A stretch of 64,000 nt of DNA. Origin: Actinobaculum suis (GTDB lineage Bacteria > Actinomycetota > Actinomycetes > Actinomycetales > Actinomycetaceae). The position numbers were made by a program, and so were the translations under genes. The notes beneath the pieces are model-generated. The model saw nothing but the letters and a program-made list of their open reading frames with translations. It did not search any database and was not told where the DNA came from. Below, piece after piece: positions 8,107-17,900 of the stretch. Location: the NCBI RefSeq assembly GCF_900102025.1, contig NZ_FNAU01000001.1, positions 124,001-188,000 of the forward strand. The letters run 5' to 3'. Position 1 is the first letter of the stretch; the number at the start of each line of letters is the position of its first letter.

Positions 8107-9036
8107 ATGAACGAGCAGATTTTAGTTGCGGGTGAGGCGCTCATTGATTCAATTGCGGCGGCCGGGCAGGCCCCGCGCGAAGTCGTGGGCGGGAGTTTGT
8201 TCAATGTGGCAGGCGGACTGGCGCGGCTGGGGGTTCCCACCGATTTTGCCACCTGGTTTGGAAAAGACGCGCGCGGCCAGCAAATCGCTGCCCATGCGCG
8301 CAAACTGGGAGTGCGAATCGTGCCGGGTTCGGCGCAAGCAACGGCGACGTCGGTAGCGCACGCCCGCCTCGATGCAGATGGGAAAGCAAGCTATACCTTC
8401 GAGGTCGAATCGGATATCCCCGCGCTGGAAAACTTAGGCGATATTGGGCATGTGCATATCGGGTCTTATTCGGCGGTAGTTTCCCCGAGTGGGGAAAAGA
8501 TCGCGGCCTTGGCCGCCGCACAGGCCAGGCGCGCCACGATTTCGTATGACCCGAACTGCCGGCCAGATTTGATGGGAGATCCAGATGCGGCGCGGAAGAA
8601 AATAATGGCGCTCGTGGAACTGGCCGATATTGTGAAAGTTTCCGATGAAGACTTGCATTGGCTATATCCGGGGCTAGCGTTATCGGAGATTTTGGCGCAG
8701 TGGGCGCAAATCAGCATTCCTTTGCTAGTGGTGACCCGCGGGGCTGAGCCGGCGCTAGTGAGCGTGCGCGGGGAAACGCCTTTCCATGCGCTGGCCTCTC
8801 GTAAAGTACCGGTAGGCGATACCGTGGGTGCGGGTGATTCCTTTATGGCCGGGCTTTTAACCGGGCTGTATAGAGACCGTTTTATCGCTGCCGGTGCGGC
8901 CCGCGAGCGCTTGCGGCAAGCCAGTTTTGCAGACTTCGGGATCGCTTTGCAGATCGCACAAACTTGCGCGGCGATAACGGTTTCTGCAAATGGGGCTTAT
9001 GCGCCTACGCGGGCGGAAGTGGCGGCCGCGTTCTGA
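8107..9036 (+). CDS. PfkB-family sugar kinase
   Basis: 309 residues from MNEQILVAGEALID. The longer frame upstream (from 7996) is only the repeat tract. AGGAAG stands just before ATG 8107. PfkB marks are VGGSLFNVAGGLARLG near the N-terminus (sugar-binding GG motif) and GDTVGAGDSFMAGLL near the C-terminus, whose Asp is the catalytic base and whose GAGD forms the anion hole. It phosphorylates a sugar hydroxyl with ATP. Fructokinase or a 2-keto/aldo-hexose kinase is likely. Position after GH38/GH5-like/GH20 suggests a role with released mannose-derived or amino sugars, but the substrate is not readable. Confidence 0.85.
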   Translation: MNEQILVAGEALIDSIAAAGQAPREVVGGSLFNVAGGLARLGVPTDFATWFGKDARGQQIAAHARKLGVRIVPGSAQATATSVAHARLDADGKASYTFEVESDIPALENLGDIGHVHIGSYSAVVSPSGEKIAALAAAQARRATISYDPNCRPDLMGDPDAARKKIMALVELADIVKVSDEDLHWLYPGLALSEILAQWAQISIPLLVVTRGAEPALVSVRGETPFHALASRKVPVGDTVGAGDSFMAGLLTGLYRDRFIAAGAARERLRQASFADFGIALQIAQTCAAITVSANGAYAPTRAEVAAAF

Positions 9037-9226
9037 ACGGGTTAAGTTCTTGGCGGGTTAGCGGCTGGGTTCTTGGCGAATGCTAGATTCTGGGCGTGCC
9101 CGGTTCTTCCCATGCTGGGTTCTTAGATGCTCGAGTTTTTGCGGTCTGCCGCGGGGCGAGGTTTTTCGGTTTTGTGGCGCCGGGTTGGTGCGTGCAGAAA
9201 ACGCGGAATTGGTGAAGAGTGGGGAT

Positions 9227-9748
9227 ATGAGTACGCGTATTTCTTTGGTTAGTGGCGATATTACCGAGCTCGCGGTAGATGCGATCGTCAATGCCGCCAA
9301 TTCGAGTTTATTAGGCGGCGGCGGAGTGGACGGGGCAATTCACCGCGCCGCCGGGCCGCAACTTTTGGCAGCCTGCAAACAGCTTCGCCGCGAACAGCTC
9401 CCCGCGGGGCTTCCGGTTGGCCAGGCGGTTTCCACCCCGGGTTTCGATTTACCAGCACGCTGGGTTATCCACACGGTGGGGCCGAATCGGCATCGCGGGC
9501 AAACCGACCCGGAACTTTTAGCAGCGGCTTTTCGCAATAGTTTGCAAGAAGCGGACCGGCTCGGTGCCACCTCGGTAGCATTCCCGGCAATTTCCGCGGG
9601 CGTGTACGGCTGGAAGATGGAAGAAGTGGCGCGCATAGGTCTCGAAACTGCGCGCGCTTACCCCGGGCCGGCCAGTATCACCTTCTGTCTTTTTAACGAC
9701 GCCGCGCTCTCCACTTGGCAGGAAGTTGCCGCCGCCCAGCAAAACTAG
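9227..9748 (+). CDS. Macro-domain protein, O-acetyl-ADP-ribose deacetylase-like
   Basis: 173 residues from MSTRISLVSGDIT. The ADP-ribose pocket residues are present: GDITELAVDAIVNAANSSL, then GGGGVDGAIHRAAGP, WVIHTVGPN, and AFPAISAGVYGW. This is the MacroD/YmdB class that hydrolyses O-acetyl-ADP-ribose or removes mono-ADP-ribose. The frame is open upstream to 9080 but that part is Arg/Phe-rich and lacks a ribosome site; GAAGAG precedes ATG 9227. It follows the kinase by 190 bases and may be a separate unit. No toxin-type ADP-ribosyltransferase gene is adjacent. Confidence 0.88.
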   Translation: MSTRISLVSGDITELAVDAIVNAANSSLLGGGGVDGAIHRAAGPQLLAACKQLRREQLPAGLPVGQAVSTPGFDLPARWVIHTVGPNRHRGQTDPELLAAAFRNSLQEADRLGATSVAFPAISAGVYGWKMEEVARIGLETARAYPGPASITFCLFNDAALSTWQEVAAAQQN

Positions 9749-9854
9749 AAATCGCCACTACTTAGCGGGAATCGCTGCTACTTAGCGGGTTCGGCGTCCC
9801 CAGCAGAGCAGCCCGAACGAACCAGAGAGCCTAAAGAAGCAGCAAATACAAACA

Positions 9855-9893
9855 GGCGCGGGCCCCTGCTGATTTCTCGTAGTGGCCCGCGCC
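9855..9893. terminator. Inverted repeat downstream of the macro-domain gene
   Basis: Perfect 10-bp arms GGCGCGGGCC (9855-9864) and GGCCCGCGCC (9884-9893) with a 19-base loop, no T-run. It lies 107 bases after the macro-domain stop and before the convergent DUF981 gene, so it may end transcription from the left. The gap 9749-10242 also has a short duplication (CTACTTAGCGGG twice near 9770) and nothing else that I can call. Confidence 0.5.
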
Positions 9894-10242
9894 CGGTATC
9901 GCCTCGCGCCCGTTTAGCGAGTATTGAGTTGTGATCTGTTGGCGGTGCCTGCCGGCAGATATATTTCTTTAGCCGACCGGCGATTTATGGTTACTCGAGC
10001 TTGCCTCAGGTCTTGCTCGCAACCCGTTATCCACACGTTCAGCGATGCTGACGCTAGTGGTATTGCTGATACTCACCGGTTATAGGTGCTAACTCACTGC
10101 TTCTCAGTGGTGTTAGCGATTCCCAGTGGCGGCACTGCCATTGCGTCTCTTTGGCTCGCCAGGTTTACCCCGGCTTGCCAAAGCACTATTTTACGCGGCG
10201 AGTTCAGCGGGCGCGTGATTTCTGCGCGTTTCTTCCAGAAGT

Positions 10243-10926
10243 CTAGGCGGCCGGCGGGAAGAACCCCACGTGGCTGTAGAACACGGTGAATGCTAGGAAA
10301 CACCAGAGCACACCGCAACCCCAGGTAGCCAGCGTAAAGAACCTTCCAATGTGTTTGTTTTCCGGTGCGAAGGGCGAAAGCATCGCTGCCAGCCCCGTAC
10401 CGCAATACAAGAACATCATCAGGAGCGGTTCAAGCAGGGAACCCGCCATGAGGCGCGCGATCGGTTCGGTGTCCGGCGGGCGCCACATTCCGAAGTGCAT
10501 GCCCGCAATCCCGAAGAAGATTAGGCCGATACCACCGATTGCGGCCACGTAAAGAATAGGGCGCAGGGTGGCGACGACGTCGAACTTCCGCTCCCCACGA
10601 TCCTCGGCACGTTCACCGCGGATAATCGCGAGCCCGGCGAAGAAGGTGAGAAAGCCGAAGAAAGCGGCCGGTTCACCGAAGGTGATGTTATCGACGGCGC
10701 AGCAGAAGGCACCATCAATTTGGGCTAGCGGCCAAGTTAGCATCATGTGCAAACCGGTAATACCGAGGAATGCACCCAGCGCGGCGAAAGTCCAGCCAAA
10801 GCCGGCTACGGTACGCCGATTGGGGCGCCCCGCGGCCCGCATAAACAGTGGCACCATGACCATAATTGCGCCGGTAACAAGCGCCATCATGGTGTTATAA
10901 GTAATACCTTGCATCAATATGCTCAT
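10243..10926 (-). CDS. DUF981-type integral membrane protein
   Basis: 227 residues, about six hydrophobic helices. The segment LGITGLHMMLTWPL followed by NITFGEPAAFFG is the hallmark of the DUF981 family, whose function is unknown. Conserved His and Trp lie in or next to helices, which would suit a metal or cofactor site, but that is speculation. It is co-translated with the small membrane protein upstream (TAATG junction at 10926). Family membership is recalled from the motif, not from a search. Confidence 0.7.
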   Translation of the reverse strand: MSILMQGITYNTMMALVTGAIMVMVPLFMRAAGRPNRRTVAGFGWTFAALGAFLGITGLHMMLTWPLAQIDGAFCCAVDNITFGEPAAFFGFLTFFAGLAIIRGERAEDRGERKFDVVATLRPILYVAAIGGIGLIFFGIAGMHFGMWRPPDTEPIARLMAGSLLEPLLMMFLYCGTGLAAMLSPFAPENKHIGRFFTLATWGCGVLWCFLAFTVFYSHVGFFPPAA

Positions 10927-11195
10927 TACTTACGCTCCCCTAGTATTCCCTGCCGTACAGACATCAGGGCAACGCAAATAGCGCCGGTAAGGCACCAGCT
11001 CAGCGCGCCAAGATCTTGCCCGAAATCACCACTTGCGGTGACCCAGAAAACAACACCAATGGCGATGCCAATGATGAGCACTGCCCAGGTTATTTTTGCG
11101 AGCAACGCTGCCCACCGGTAAGCGACGGCGTCGCTTAGGTCCCTGGGAAGACCTGTTGTATCCAGCTTCTCGTCCATGGGACCATAGTACCTCAT
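10926..11195 (-). CDS. Small two-helix membrane protein, partner of DUF981 protein
   Basis: 89 residues with two predicted helices (WAALLAKITWAVLIIGIAIGV and about residues 62-80) and a charged N-terminus MRYYGPMDEKLDTTGLP. An internal ATG at 11177 (MDEKLD) preceded by GAGG is an alternative start. I do not recognise the family. Its stop overlaps the ATG of the DUF981 protein, so the two are likely made together and may form a complex. Confidence 0.7.
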   Translation of the reverse strand: MRYYGPMDEKLDTTGLPRDLSDAVAYRWAALLAKITWAVLIIGIAIGVVFWVTASGDFGQDLGALSWCLTGAICVALMSVRQGILGERK

Positions 11196-11244
11196 TTCTG
11201 GGAAACATCTGCAAAATCAGCGAACCATTTCAGGACTTTAGTCC

Positions 11245-12486
11245 TCAGGCTGGGAAAACTACCTTGGGGCCGATTAAATCGCCACGGCGCACACCGATCG
11301 CCACCAGATTGTTTGTTTCGTCCACGAGTGCTACCGGCGTGGCGCATTCTCGTATTTGAATGCCTTGGCCATGCCGCAAAGCAGAAACCTGGGCGGCAGT
11401 CACTGTGACCACGGGCAATGCCCGACTAGCTGCTTGTGCCGGAGGCATTAGTCGTAGCGTTCCGCGCGGGTTTGCGAGGCTATCGGTGTCTTGTTTCCCG
11501 GCGTTCTTCGTTTCTGTTTTTCCGGTGTTGTTCGTTTCCGCTTCCCCGGTGGCGTGCGTTTCCGTTTCCCCGGTGGCGTGCGTTTCCGTTTCCTCGGTGC
11601 GGCTGGATGTTGTATCAGCACTGGTACTCACGGCAGATGCGGTTACTTCCGCCGCAAGTTGTTCGATGGTGCGTGCTTCAGCGAGGGTAAACCCGCCTAC
11701 GCGCCGCCGTTCCAAAGAGGTCATATGGGCTTCTGTGCCGGCCGCGCGGCCCGCATCGCGTGCCAGGGCCCGCACATAAGTTCCCGCTGAACACACTACG
11801 TCTACGTCGATATCCACTACCGGCACTTCCCTGGTTTGTGGCACTGCACTTTCTGCAGGGGCAGGGACTTCTACCGCGGCGGTACCGGGGCGCGCCTGCC
11901 CGCAAACAGTTAGCGCCGAAATTTCGATCTGCGCTGGGGCCAGCTCGACTTCTTGGCCAGCGCGGGCGGCAGCATAGGCGCGTTGGCCGTTAATTTTCTT
12001 TGCCGAAAAAGCGCTTGGCACTTGCCAGATTTGCCCTATTTGGGTTTCTAATGCCCGCCGGATTTCGGCCTCGGCACTGCTCCCAGACGCAGGAGTATAG
12101 CCGGGCGCGCGCAGCACTTGCCCGGTGGAATCTTCCGTATCGGTACCGATTCCGAATCTGAAACCAGCTCGGTATTCCTTTTCGGTTCCCGCAATGTAGG
12201 GCAACAGCCGGGTAGCGTTTCCCACGCCGATTACCAACACGCCGGTAGCCAGCGGATCGAGCGTACCGGCGTGCCCCACTTTCCGAGTACCCGCTAAACG
12301 GCGGATAGCGGCAACGACGTCGTGCGAAGTAACCCCGGCAGGTTTGTTGACCACCAGGACTCCGTTCCCCGCATCGCAACCGCGCGGTAATTCGCCCCAC
12401 GGAAGCTCGCGGCGCAAACGCTCACGCCGCGGGCCGCGCGTTTTTTTCGATTTTTTACCGTTATCGCCGTTTTGCGGGTGCGTCAT
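11245..12486 (-). CDS. truB: tRNA pseudouridine-55 synthase TruB
   Basis: 413 residues from MTHPQNGDNG; AGGAGG lies 9 bases before the ATG at 12486. VLVVNKPAGVTSHDVV and the catalytic motif GHAGTLDPLATGVL (Asp77) identify TruB, which makes psi-55 in the tRNA T-loop. The C-terminal half carries an extra Thr/Glu/Ser-rich insert of about 65 residues with a repeated ETETHATG unit before the last PUA-like region, so the protein is longer than the usual 290-310 residues. ATGA overlap with the brnQ stop shows translational coupling to the transporter gene. Confidence 0.94.
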   Translation of the reverse strand: MTHPQNGDNGKKSKKTRGPRRERLRRELPWGELPRGCDAGNGVLVVNKPAGVTSHDVVAAIRRLAGTRKVGHAGTLDPLATGVLVIGVGNATRLLPYIAGTEKEYRAGFRFGIGTDTEDSTGQVLRAPGYTPASGSSAEAEIRRALETQIGQIWQVPSAFSAKKINGQRAYAAARAGQEVELAPAQIEISALTVCGQARPGTAAVEVPAPAESAVPQTREVPVVDIDVDVVCSAGTYVRALARDAGRAAGTEAHMTSLERRRVGGFTLAEARTIEQLAAEVTASAVSTSADTTSSRTEETETHATGETETHATGEAETNNTGKTETKNAGKQDTDSLANPRGTLRLMPPAQAASRALPVVTVTAAQVSALRHGQGIQIRECATPVALVDETNNLVAIGVRRGDLIGPKVVFPA

Positions 12487-13889
12487 TTGGCAGTGCCTCC
12501 TGTATTTCCGGATAGATTCGGCTGGGCAAGGGCGTGGCGGAGACGCCCCTGGGCAATGTCTATGGCGAACCCGCACACGAAAGCGATTACGGCAGGTACC
12601 GCGAAAGGCAAATGATTTGTGCCCAGCGGCATAGCGTCAAGTAGTGGCCGCAAGCCGGCAAATATTTCCAGCTTCGTGGCCCACAGCGCTTCGAAAAGCG
12701 AAACGAAAGCCGCCACCCAGGCCGATATCCGGTACGTCCAATACAGCCGCCCGGGAATCAAAATGTCTACCAGGGTTGTTACCACGAGCGTAATAACTAC
12801 CGGGTAGACGAGTTGGTTTACCGGTTCGATCAGGTTGAGGATCGCCTCTAGCCCCATATTGGAAAATCCGAAAGCAATCAGCAACTGGCCCACCAACATG
12901 GTGTTATAGCTAATACTGGGGAAATACGAACGGAAGAAAGCTGTAGACGAGGTAAGCAGACCGGTAGCCGTGGTAAGGCACGCCAGGATCGCAATGGCCC
13001 CGAATAGCACCTGCCCACCCGTGCCGTAGAACTGTTGCGCCACACCGGAAAGTGCTTCTGCTCCGTTTGCGTAGCCATCGCCTGCAACCCGGGTGCCTAT
13101 CATTGCCAAACCAATATAGACGACGGCGAGGAAAACGCCGGCTACCAGACTGGCCGCAGAAGTGGCCCGGAAAGAGCTCCGCTGGGTAGCAAAACCCGTA
13201 TTCCGCAAATTCGTAACGATAATCAACCCAAATACGAATCCGGCTATCGCATCCATCGTGAAATAGCCTTGTAGGAGGCCGGTAGAAACCGGACTATCTA
13301 CATATTTCGGCGCGGGCGGGTTACCAGCGGGCGGAAGCTTGATGACTACGGTAATAACCAGAATTGCCATCAAGATTAGGAGCGCGGGGGTGAGATAGCC
13401 GCCCACTCTTTCCACGACGCGGCTCGGCCGGCTCACCAGCAGGTACACGACAGTGAAGAAAACGAAGGAATAAATGGCCAGGCCGATGCCGCCCCCGGAA
13501 TCTGCGCCAGGGACCAGCGGGGCGATAGCCATCTCATAGGACACCGCGGAAACGCGAGGTACCGCATAAAACATGCCGGTGGTGAGGAACATGGCGAAAA
13601 GTAAAACCGTACCGGGGATCTTCCCGATTCTTTCCGCTACTTCCCGCGGGGTGCCATCTTTAGAAGACGAAGCCGCGATGATTGCGAGCACCGGTAACAG
13701 CACTCCGGTACCCAAGAAACCGGCGAGGGCCGGAAACACATTAGTGCCTGCTTCGGTGCCGAGCATGACCGGGAAAATAAGATTGCCGGCGCCGAAAAAC
13801 ATGGCGAATAAGGCGAGCCCGGCCACCGTGATGGCCCGGGCTCGGCTATTTGCATTGGAGGTTGCGCGGGAGCTAGCGCTCACCTGCAT
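12483..13889 (-). CDS. brnQ: Branched-chain amino acid carrier, BrnQ/LIVCS family
   Basis: 468 residues from MQVSASSRATS; the longer frame to 14072 only mirrors rbfA in another frame. About 12 membrane helices. The start of the transport domain, GLALFAMFFGAGNLIFPVMLG, is the family signature for Na+-coupled Leu/Ile/Val uptake. It overlaps rbfA by 17 bases and truB by 4 bases, so it is built into the ribosome-maturation operon. This is not the usual neighbour at this point in Actinobacteria, where an nrnA-type phosphodiesterase or a MATE exporter is more common. Confidence 0.9.
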   Translation of the reverse strand: MQVSASSRATSNANSRARAITVAGLALFAMFFGAGNLIFPVMLGTEAGTNVFPALAGFLGTGVLLPVLAIIAASSSKDGTPREVAERIGKIPGTVLLFAMFLTTGMFYAVPRVSAVSYEMAIAPLVPGADSGGGIGLAIYSFVFFTVVYLLVSRPSRVVERVGGYLTPALLILMAILVITVVIKLPPAGNPPAPKYVDSPVSTGLLQGYFTMDAIAGFVFGLIIVTNLRNTGFATQRSSFRATSAASLVAGVFLAVVYIGLAMIGTRVAGDGYANGAEALSGVAQQFYGTGGQVLFGAIAILACLTTATGLLTSSTAFFRSYFPSISYNTMLVGQLLIAFGFSNMGLEAILNLIEPVNQLVYPVVITLVVTTLVDILIPGRLYWTYRISAWVAAFVSLFEALWATKLEIFAGLRPLLDAMPLGTNHLPFAVPAVIAFVCGFAIDIAQGRLRHALAQPNLSGNTGGTAK

Positions 13890-14433
13890 TATCACTTTCT
13901 GCGCTGGCAGTTGCTCCGGCCTGTGCTTCTGGCTCGGCCTGCGCTCCGGCTGCGGCCTCCCGGTGGGCCGTCGCTTCCGTATTCGTTTCGAATTGTCTCT
14001 CAGCCGCCGCAGTTGCCTCGGCCTCGCGGGGTTTGCGATACGGATCTGCGTCTCCCGCATATTCGGTGCCACGCTGGCGCGCTAGCTGGGCATCGCGGTG
14101 CCGTGCTGCGGCAAGCACGTCTTCGAAACTGCGCGCAGTTTCGGGAAGCCGATCGAGTTCAAACTCGATGGTTGGCGTGAGCCGCAAGCCCAATTGTTTG
14201 CCAACTTCGCTGCGGATAATGCCGCGCGCCGCGTTTAGGGCACGTTCGGCGTCTTTCATCCGCTCTTCGTTATGCGCGGTGAAATATACGGTGGCTTGTT
14301 GCAGGTCACCCGTCACCCGCGCTTCGGTGATTGTTACTAGTTCCAGGCGGGGATCTTTCAGCCGATTTCCGAGCATTTCTGCCACGATCTGCTGTACCCG
14401 TTTTGCCACACGTTCGGCACGGGGATTAGCCAT
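13873..14433 (-). CDS. rbfA: 30S ribosome-binding factor A
   Basis: 186 residues. RbfA KH-type core in the first 115 residues (MANPRAERVAKRVQQIVAEM, KDPRLELVTITEARVTGDLQ, RLTPTIEFELDRLPE). It binds immature 30S subunits near helix 1 of 16S rRNA and is needed for cold adaptation. The last 70 residues are an Ala/Glu-rich tail absent from short RbfA proteins but common in Actinobacteria. The gene is followed by brnQ (17-base overlap). A 554-base gap separates it from infB upstream, so it may have its own promoter. Confidence 0.94.
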   Translation of the reverse strand: MANPRAERVAKRVQQIVAEMLGNRLKDPRLELVTITEARVTGDLQQATVYFTAHNEERMKDAERALNAARGIIRSEVGKQLGLRLTPTIEFELDRLPETARSFEDVLAAARHRDAQLARQRGTEYAGDADPYRKPREAEATAAAERQFETNTEATAHREAAAGAQAEPEAQAGATASAESDNAGER

Positions 14434-14864
14434 AACTATCTCCTCATCATTTGCTTGCCCACTGCGTACATTTGACCAACTTGGCGCTAAGTAACCGCGA
14501 CCTTCCCGGGGATCGCCACTTTCATTGTCAGCACGCGGTTGCTACCACATACTTCGTCAGTACCAGCCAACAGTAGTTCGCGCACTCTGTTAGTGCCAAA
14601 ACAACTACTCGGCCGGCGCCAAGCAAACCTGTGGGCAATGCCTTTTCAAGCAACCGTACAGTCAGTTCCAGCCCGCCCCGGGTAGAGGCAAAAGGCTGGT
14701 GCACTGTTAGCACAGCTTACACAAGCAAGGCTGGCAGGCCATTTTTTGTTCCATACTTAGCCCGCCGCATAAGGGGCGGAGCAGTTTTGCGGGACCTGCC
14801 TATATACGCCACGAGCGCAGTTACGTCATGAGCGGTGCCCTCACGCAGAGCGGCCCTAAACCTC

Positions 14865-14907
14865 GCGAGGCCGGGCAGGGCAATCCGTGTTCCCCACCCG
14901 GCCTCGC
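14865..14907 (-). terminator. Hairpin downstream of infB
   Basis: Perfect 11-bp arms GCGAGGCCGGG (14865-14875) and CCCGGCCTCGC (14897-14907), 21-base loop, 81 bases beyond the infB stop. It probably ends or trims the rimP-infB transcript. The remainder of the 14434-14987 gap shows no reading frame with coding character and should contain the rbfA promoter, which I cannot place with confidence. Confidence 0.55.
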
Positions 14908-14987
14908 ACTTATTGGTTGCAACGTACCGTTCACCTTGCTCGATGCGGCACGGCGCCATGTTTAGGCACTTGGCCTAAACATTTGGC

Positions 14988-17900
14988 TTAGACACGCGGC
15001 TTTTCTTGCATTTCGAAGGTTTCGATCAAATCGCCTACCTTGATATCGCGATAGCCGAGCGTAATACCGCATTCGTAGCCTTCGCGCACTTCCGCAACGT
15101 CATCCGTTTCGCGGCGCAGGGAGACGATCTTCAAGTCCTTTGCCACTACGACGCCGTCGCGTACCAGCCGTGCGTCCGCGCCGCGCTTGATGCGGCCCTT
15201 GCGCACGGTAGAACCAGCGATCATACCGGCCTTGCCAGACTTGAACAGCTGCAAGATCTCCGCGGTCCCCAGTTGGACTTCTTCGTAGATCGGCTTGAGC
15301 ATGCCCTTCATCGCGGCTTCGACGTCGTTGATCGCATCGTAGATAACGGTGTAGAACTTCAGTTCCACGCCTTCTTCATCCGCGTATTCAGCAACCCGTT
15401 CTGCCGGGCGGACGTTGAAGCCAATAATGACCGCATTGTCCACGGTGGCAAGGTTGACGTCATTCTGGGTGATTGCCCCCACGCCCCGGTGGATAATATC
15501 CAGCTGGACTTCATCATCAACCTCGATATCCAAGAGCGAGGATTCGAGCGCTTCGACCGCACCGGAAGAATCGCCCTTGATAATGATGTTGAGGGTATCG
15601 ACCTTGCCTTCCTTGAGCACATCTCCCAGGTTCTCCAGGGAGACGCGCTTGCGCCGGCGAGCCAAGGTGGCCGCGCGGTGGGCAGCTTCGCGCTGTTCGG
15701 CGATCTGCCGGGCCGTGCGCTCATCATCTGCCACGAGGAAGGTATCCCCAGCGGCCGGAACCGAAGAAAGACCGAGTACCTGGACGGGCCGGGACGGACC
15801 GGCTTCTTCCACGGCCTTCCCGTTTTCGTCGAACATGGCACGCACACGGCCATGCGCGGTGCCGACGGCGAGGGGGTCGCCAATCCGCAAGGTACCAACT
15901 TGCACTAGCGCCGTGATTACGGCACCGCGGCCCTGGTCCAGCTTCGCTTCGATTGCCACCCCACGTGCCGGCCGGTTCGGATTGGCCCGCAGGTCCAATT
16001 CGGCATCGGCCACATACAGCACAGCTTCTAGCAGATCGTCAATGCCTTCGCGCTTCTTCGCCGAAATATCTACGAAGAGTGTATCCCCGCCGTAGTCTTC
16101 TGCCACCAAGCCATATTCCGTGAGCTGGGAACGGACCTTTTGCGGGTTGGCACCGGCCACGTCGATCTTGTTGACGGCCACGACAATCGGAACCTTCGCC
16201 GATAGGGCGTGGTTGATTGCTTCCACCGTTTGCGGCATAACGCCGTCGTCGGCAGCAACCACCAGGATCGCAATATCGGTGACGTTGGCACCGCGCGCAC
16301 GCATCGCGGTAAAGGCTTCGTGCCCGGGCGTATCGATGAAGGTAATGGCCCGATCTTCGCCCTCGTACTTGACGTGGGTCTGGTAGGCACCAATCGCCTG
16401 GGTAATCCCGCCCGATTCGGTACCTTCCACCGAAGAATGCCGAATGGCGTCCAAGGTCTTCGTCTTTCCGTGGTCAACGTGACCCATAACGGTAACGACC
16501 GGCGGACGCGGCACCAGATCTTCATCGTCATCGAGGATTTCTTCGGCTTCCAGATCGATATCGAAGGATTCGAGGATCTGGCGATCTTCATCTTCCTTCG
16601 AAAGTACTTCCACCTGGTAGCCAAGTTCATCGCCGAGAAGCTTGAAGGTATCTTCGTCCAGCGACTGGTTCATGGTGGCCATTTCGCCCATGCGCATCAA
16701 GACGGTAATGACGTCTGCGCTGGAAGCACCAATTTGTTCCGCGAAATCGGCCACGGAGGCGCCTTGCCGCACGCGCAGGGTTTGCCCATTGCCATGCGGA
16801 ATATTTACGCCGCGTACCGTGGGCGAAGACTTTGCTTCGAATTCTTCGCGCCGGGTGCGCCGCTGGCTCCGGCCACGCCGGCCACCGCCGCCGCGCCGCC
16901 CGAAAGCACCAGCCGTGGAACCACCGCGGGTACGCCCACCCGAACGGGTGAAACCGCCCCCGTCAGGCCGGCGATGGCCCGGCTGACCGCCGCGCCCGCG
17001 CCCGCCCCGTCCGCGCGAATCGCCCGGATGTTGGCCTGCCATCTGGCTGGGCATCATAGCTGGCGAAGGCCGTGGGCCGCCGCGCCGTGGACCGCCCGAA
17101 TGTGCCGGACGTGGCGCAGTTCCCGCGCCCGCGCCCTGATCGCCTTGGGCCTTGCCGCGCCCGCGCCCACCACCGGGCCGGGGCATACCCTGCTTGGTGG
17201 CATACGGATTATTACCGGGCCGGGCCTTGCCGCGCCCGCGCCCACCACCGGGCCGGGGCATACCCTGCTTGGTGGCATACGGATTATTACCGGGCCGCGG
17301 CGCTGCTTCGGCGCGCGCGGCACGTGCTGATTGGGCGGCTCCCATCGGCGTGGGGATTCCCGGCCGGCGCCCGGCCGGCTTGCGCTGCCCATCACGGCCC
17401 TGCCCCGGCTTAGGGGTAGGCTTACCCGCCGCTTGCGGGCGTGGTGCAGCAGGCTTCGCCGCAGGCTTTTCGTCACGGCCACCGGGCTTCGCACCCCGGC
17501 CTGGCTTTCCACCCGTAGCCATTGCAGCTGGCGTGGGGGCAGCGGCACGTTCCTGCTTAGCTTCTGCCTGCACACCGCCCGGTTTGGCCGGGCTGGCCGG
17601 TTTGGCGCCGCGCGCCGGCTGCGGCCCGGGCTTGGGACCCGGCTTCGGCGCTGACTTAGTGGCCGGCTTAGCCGTATCCTTCGCTACCGGCTGGCTAGCT
17701 TTTTCTGCCGGTGCTGCGTCTTTATCGGGACGCGGCGATTCGACCACAATTGCGTCGGAACCGGCCGGGCGATCTACCGCCGCACGGGTTCCTTGCCGCG
17801 GCTTACGCGGCTTTGCGGCGCGGCGTGCTTGGCCGCCCTTCTTCCCTCCCTTTGCGGAGGCCGGATCGAGTTCTTCCGGATGTGCTTCAAAATAGTTGCG

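Noticed and set aside
12487-12576. Longer TruB start at 12576
   Set aside because: The added residues are Arg/Pro-rich shadow of brnQ; AGGAGG precedes ATG 12486.
13890-14072. Longer BrnQ start at 14072
   Set aside because: It would overlap rbfA by 200 bases and adds a basic stretch that no member of this carrier family has.
14434-14987. A possible riboswitch or small RNA in the infB-rbfA gap
   Set aside because: Apart from the hairpin at 14865-14907 I could not match any known RNA structure.
16209-17330. Plus-strand frame of 373 codons opposite infB
   Set aside because: Antisense to the IF-2 G domain and linker; composition is the mirror of Gly/Arg repeats. No gene.
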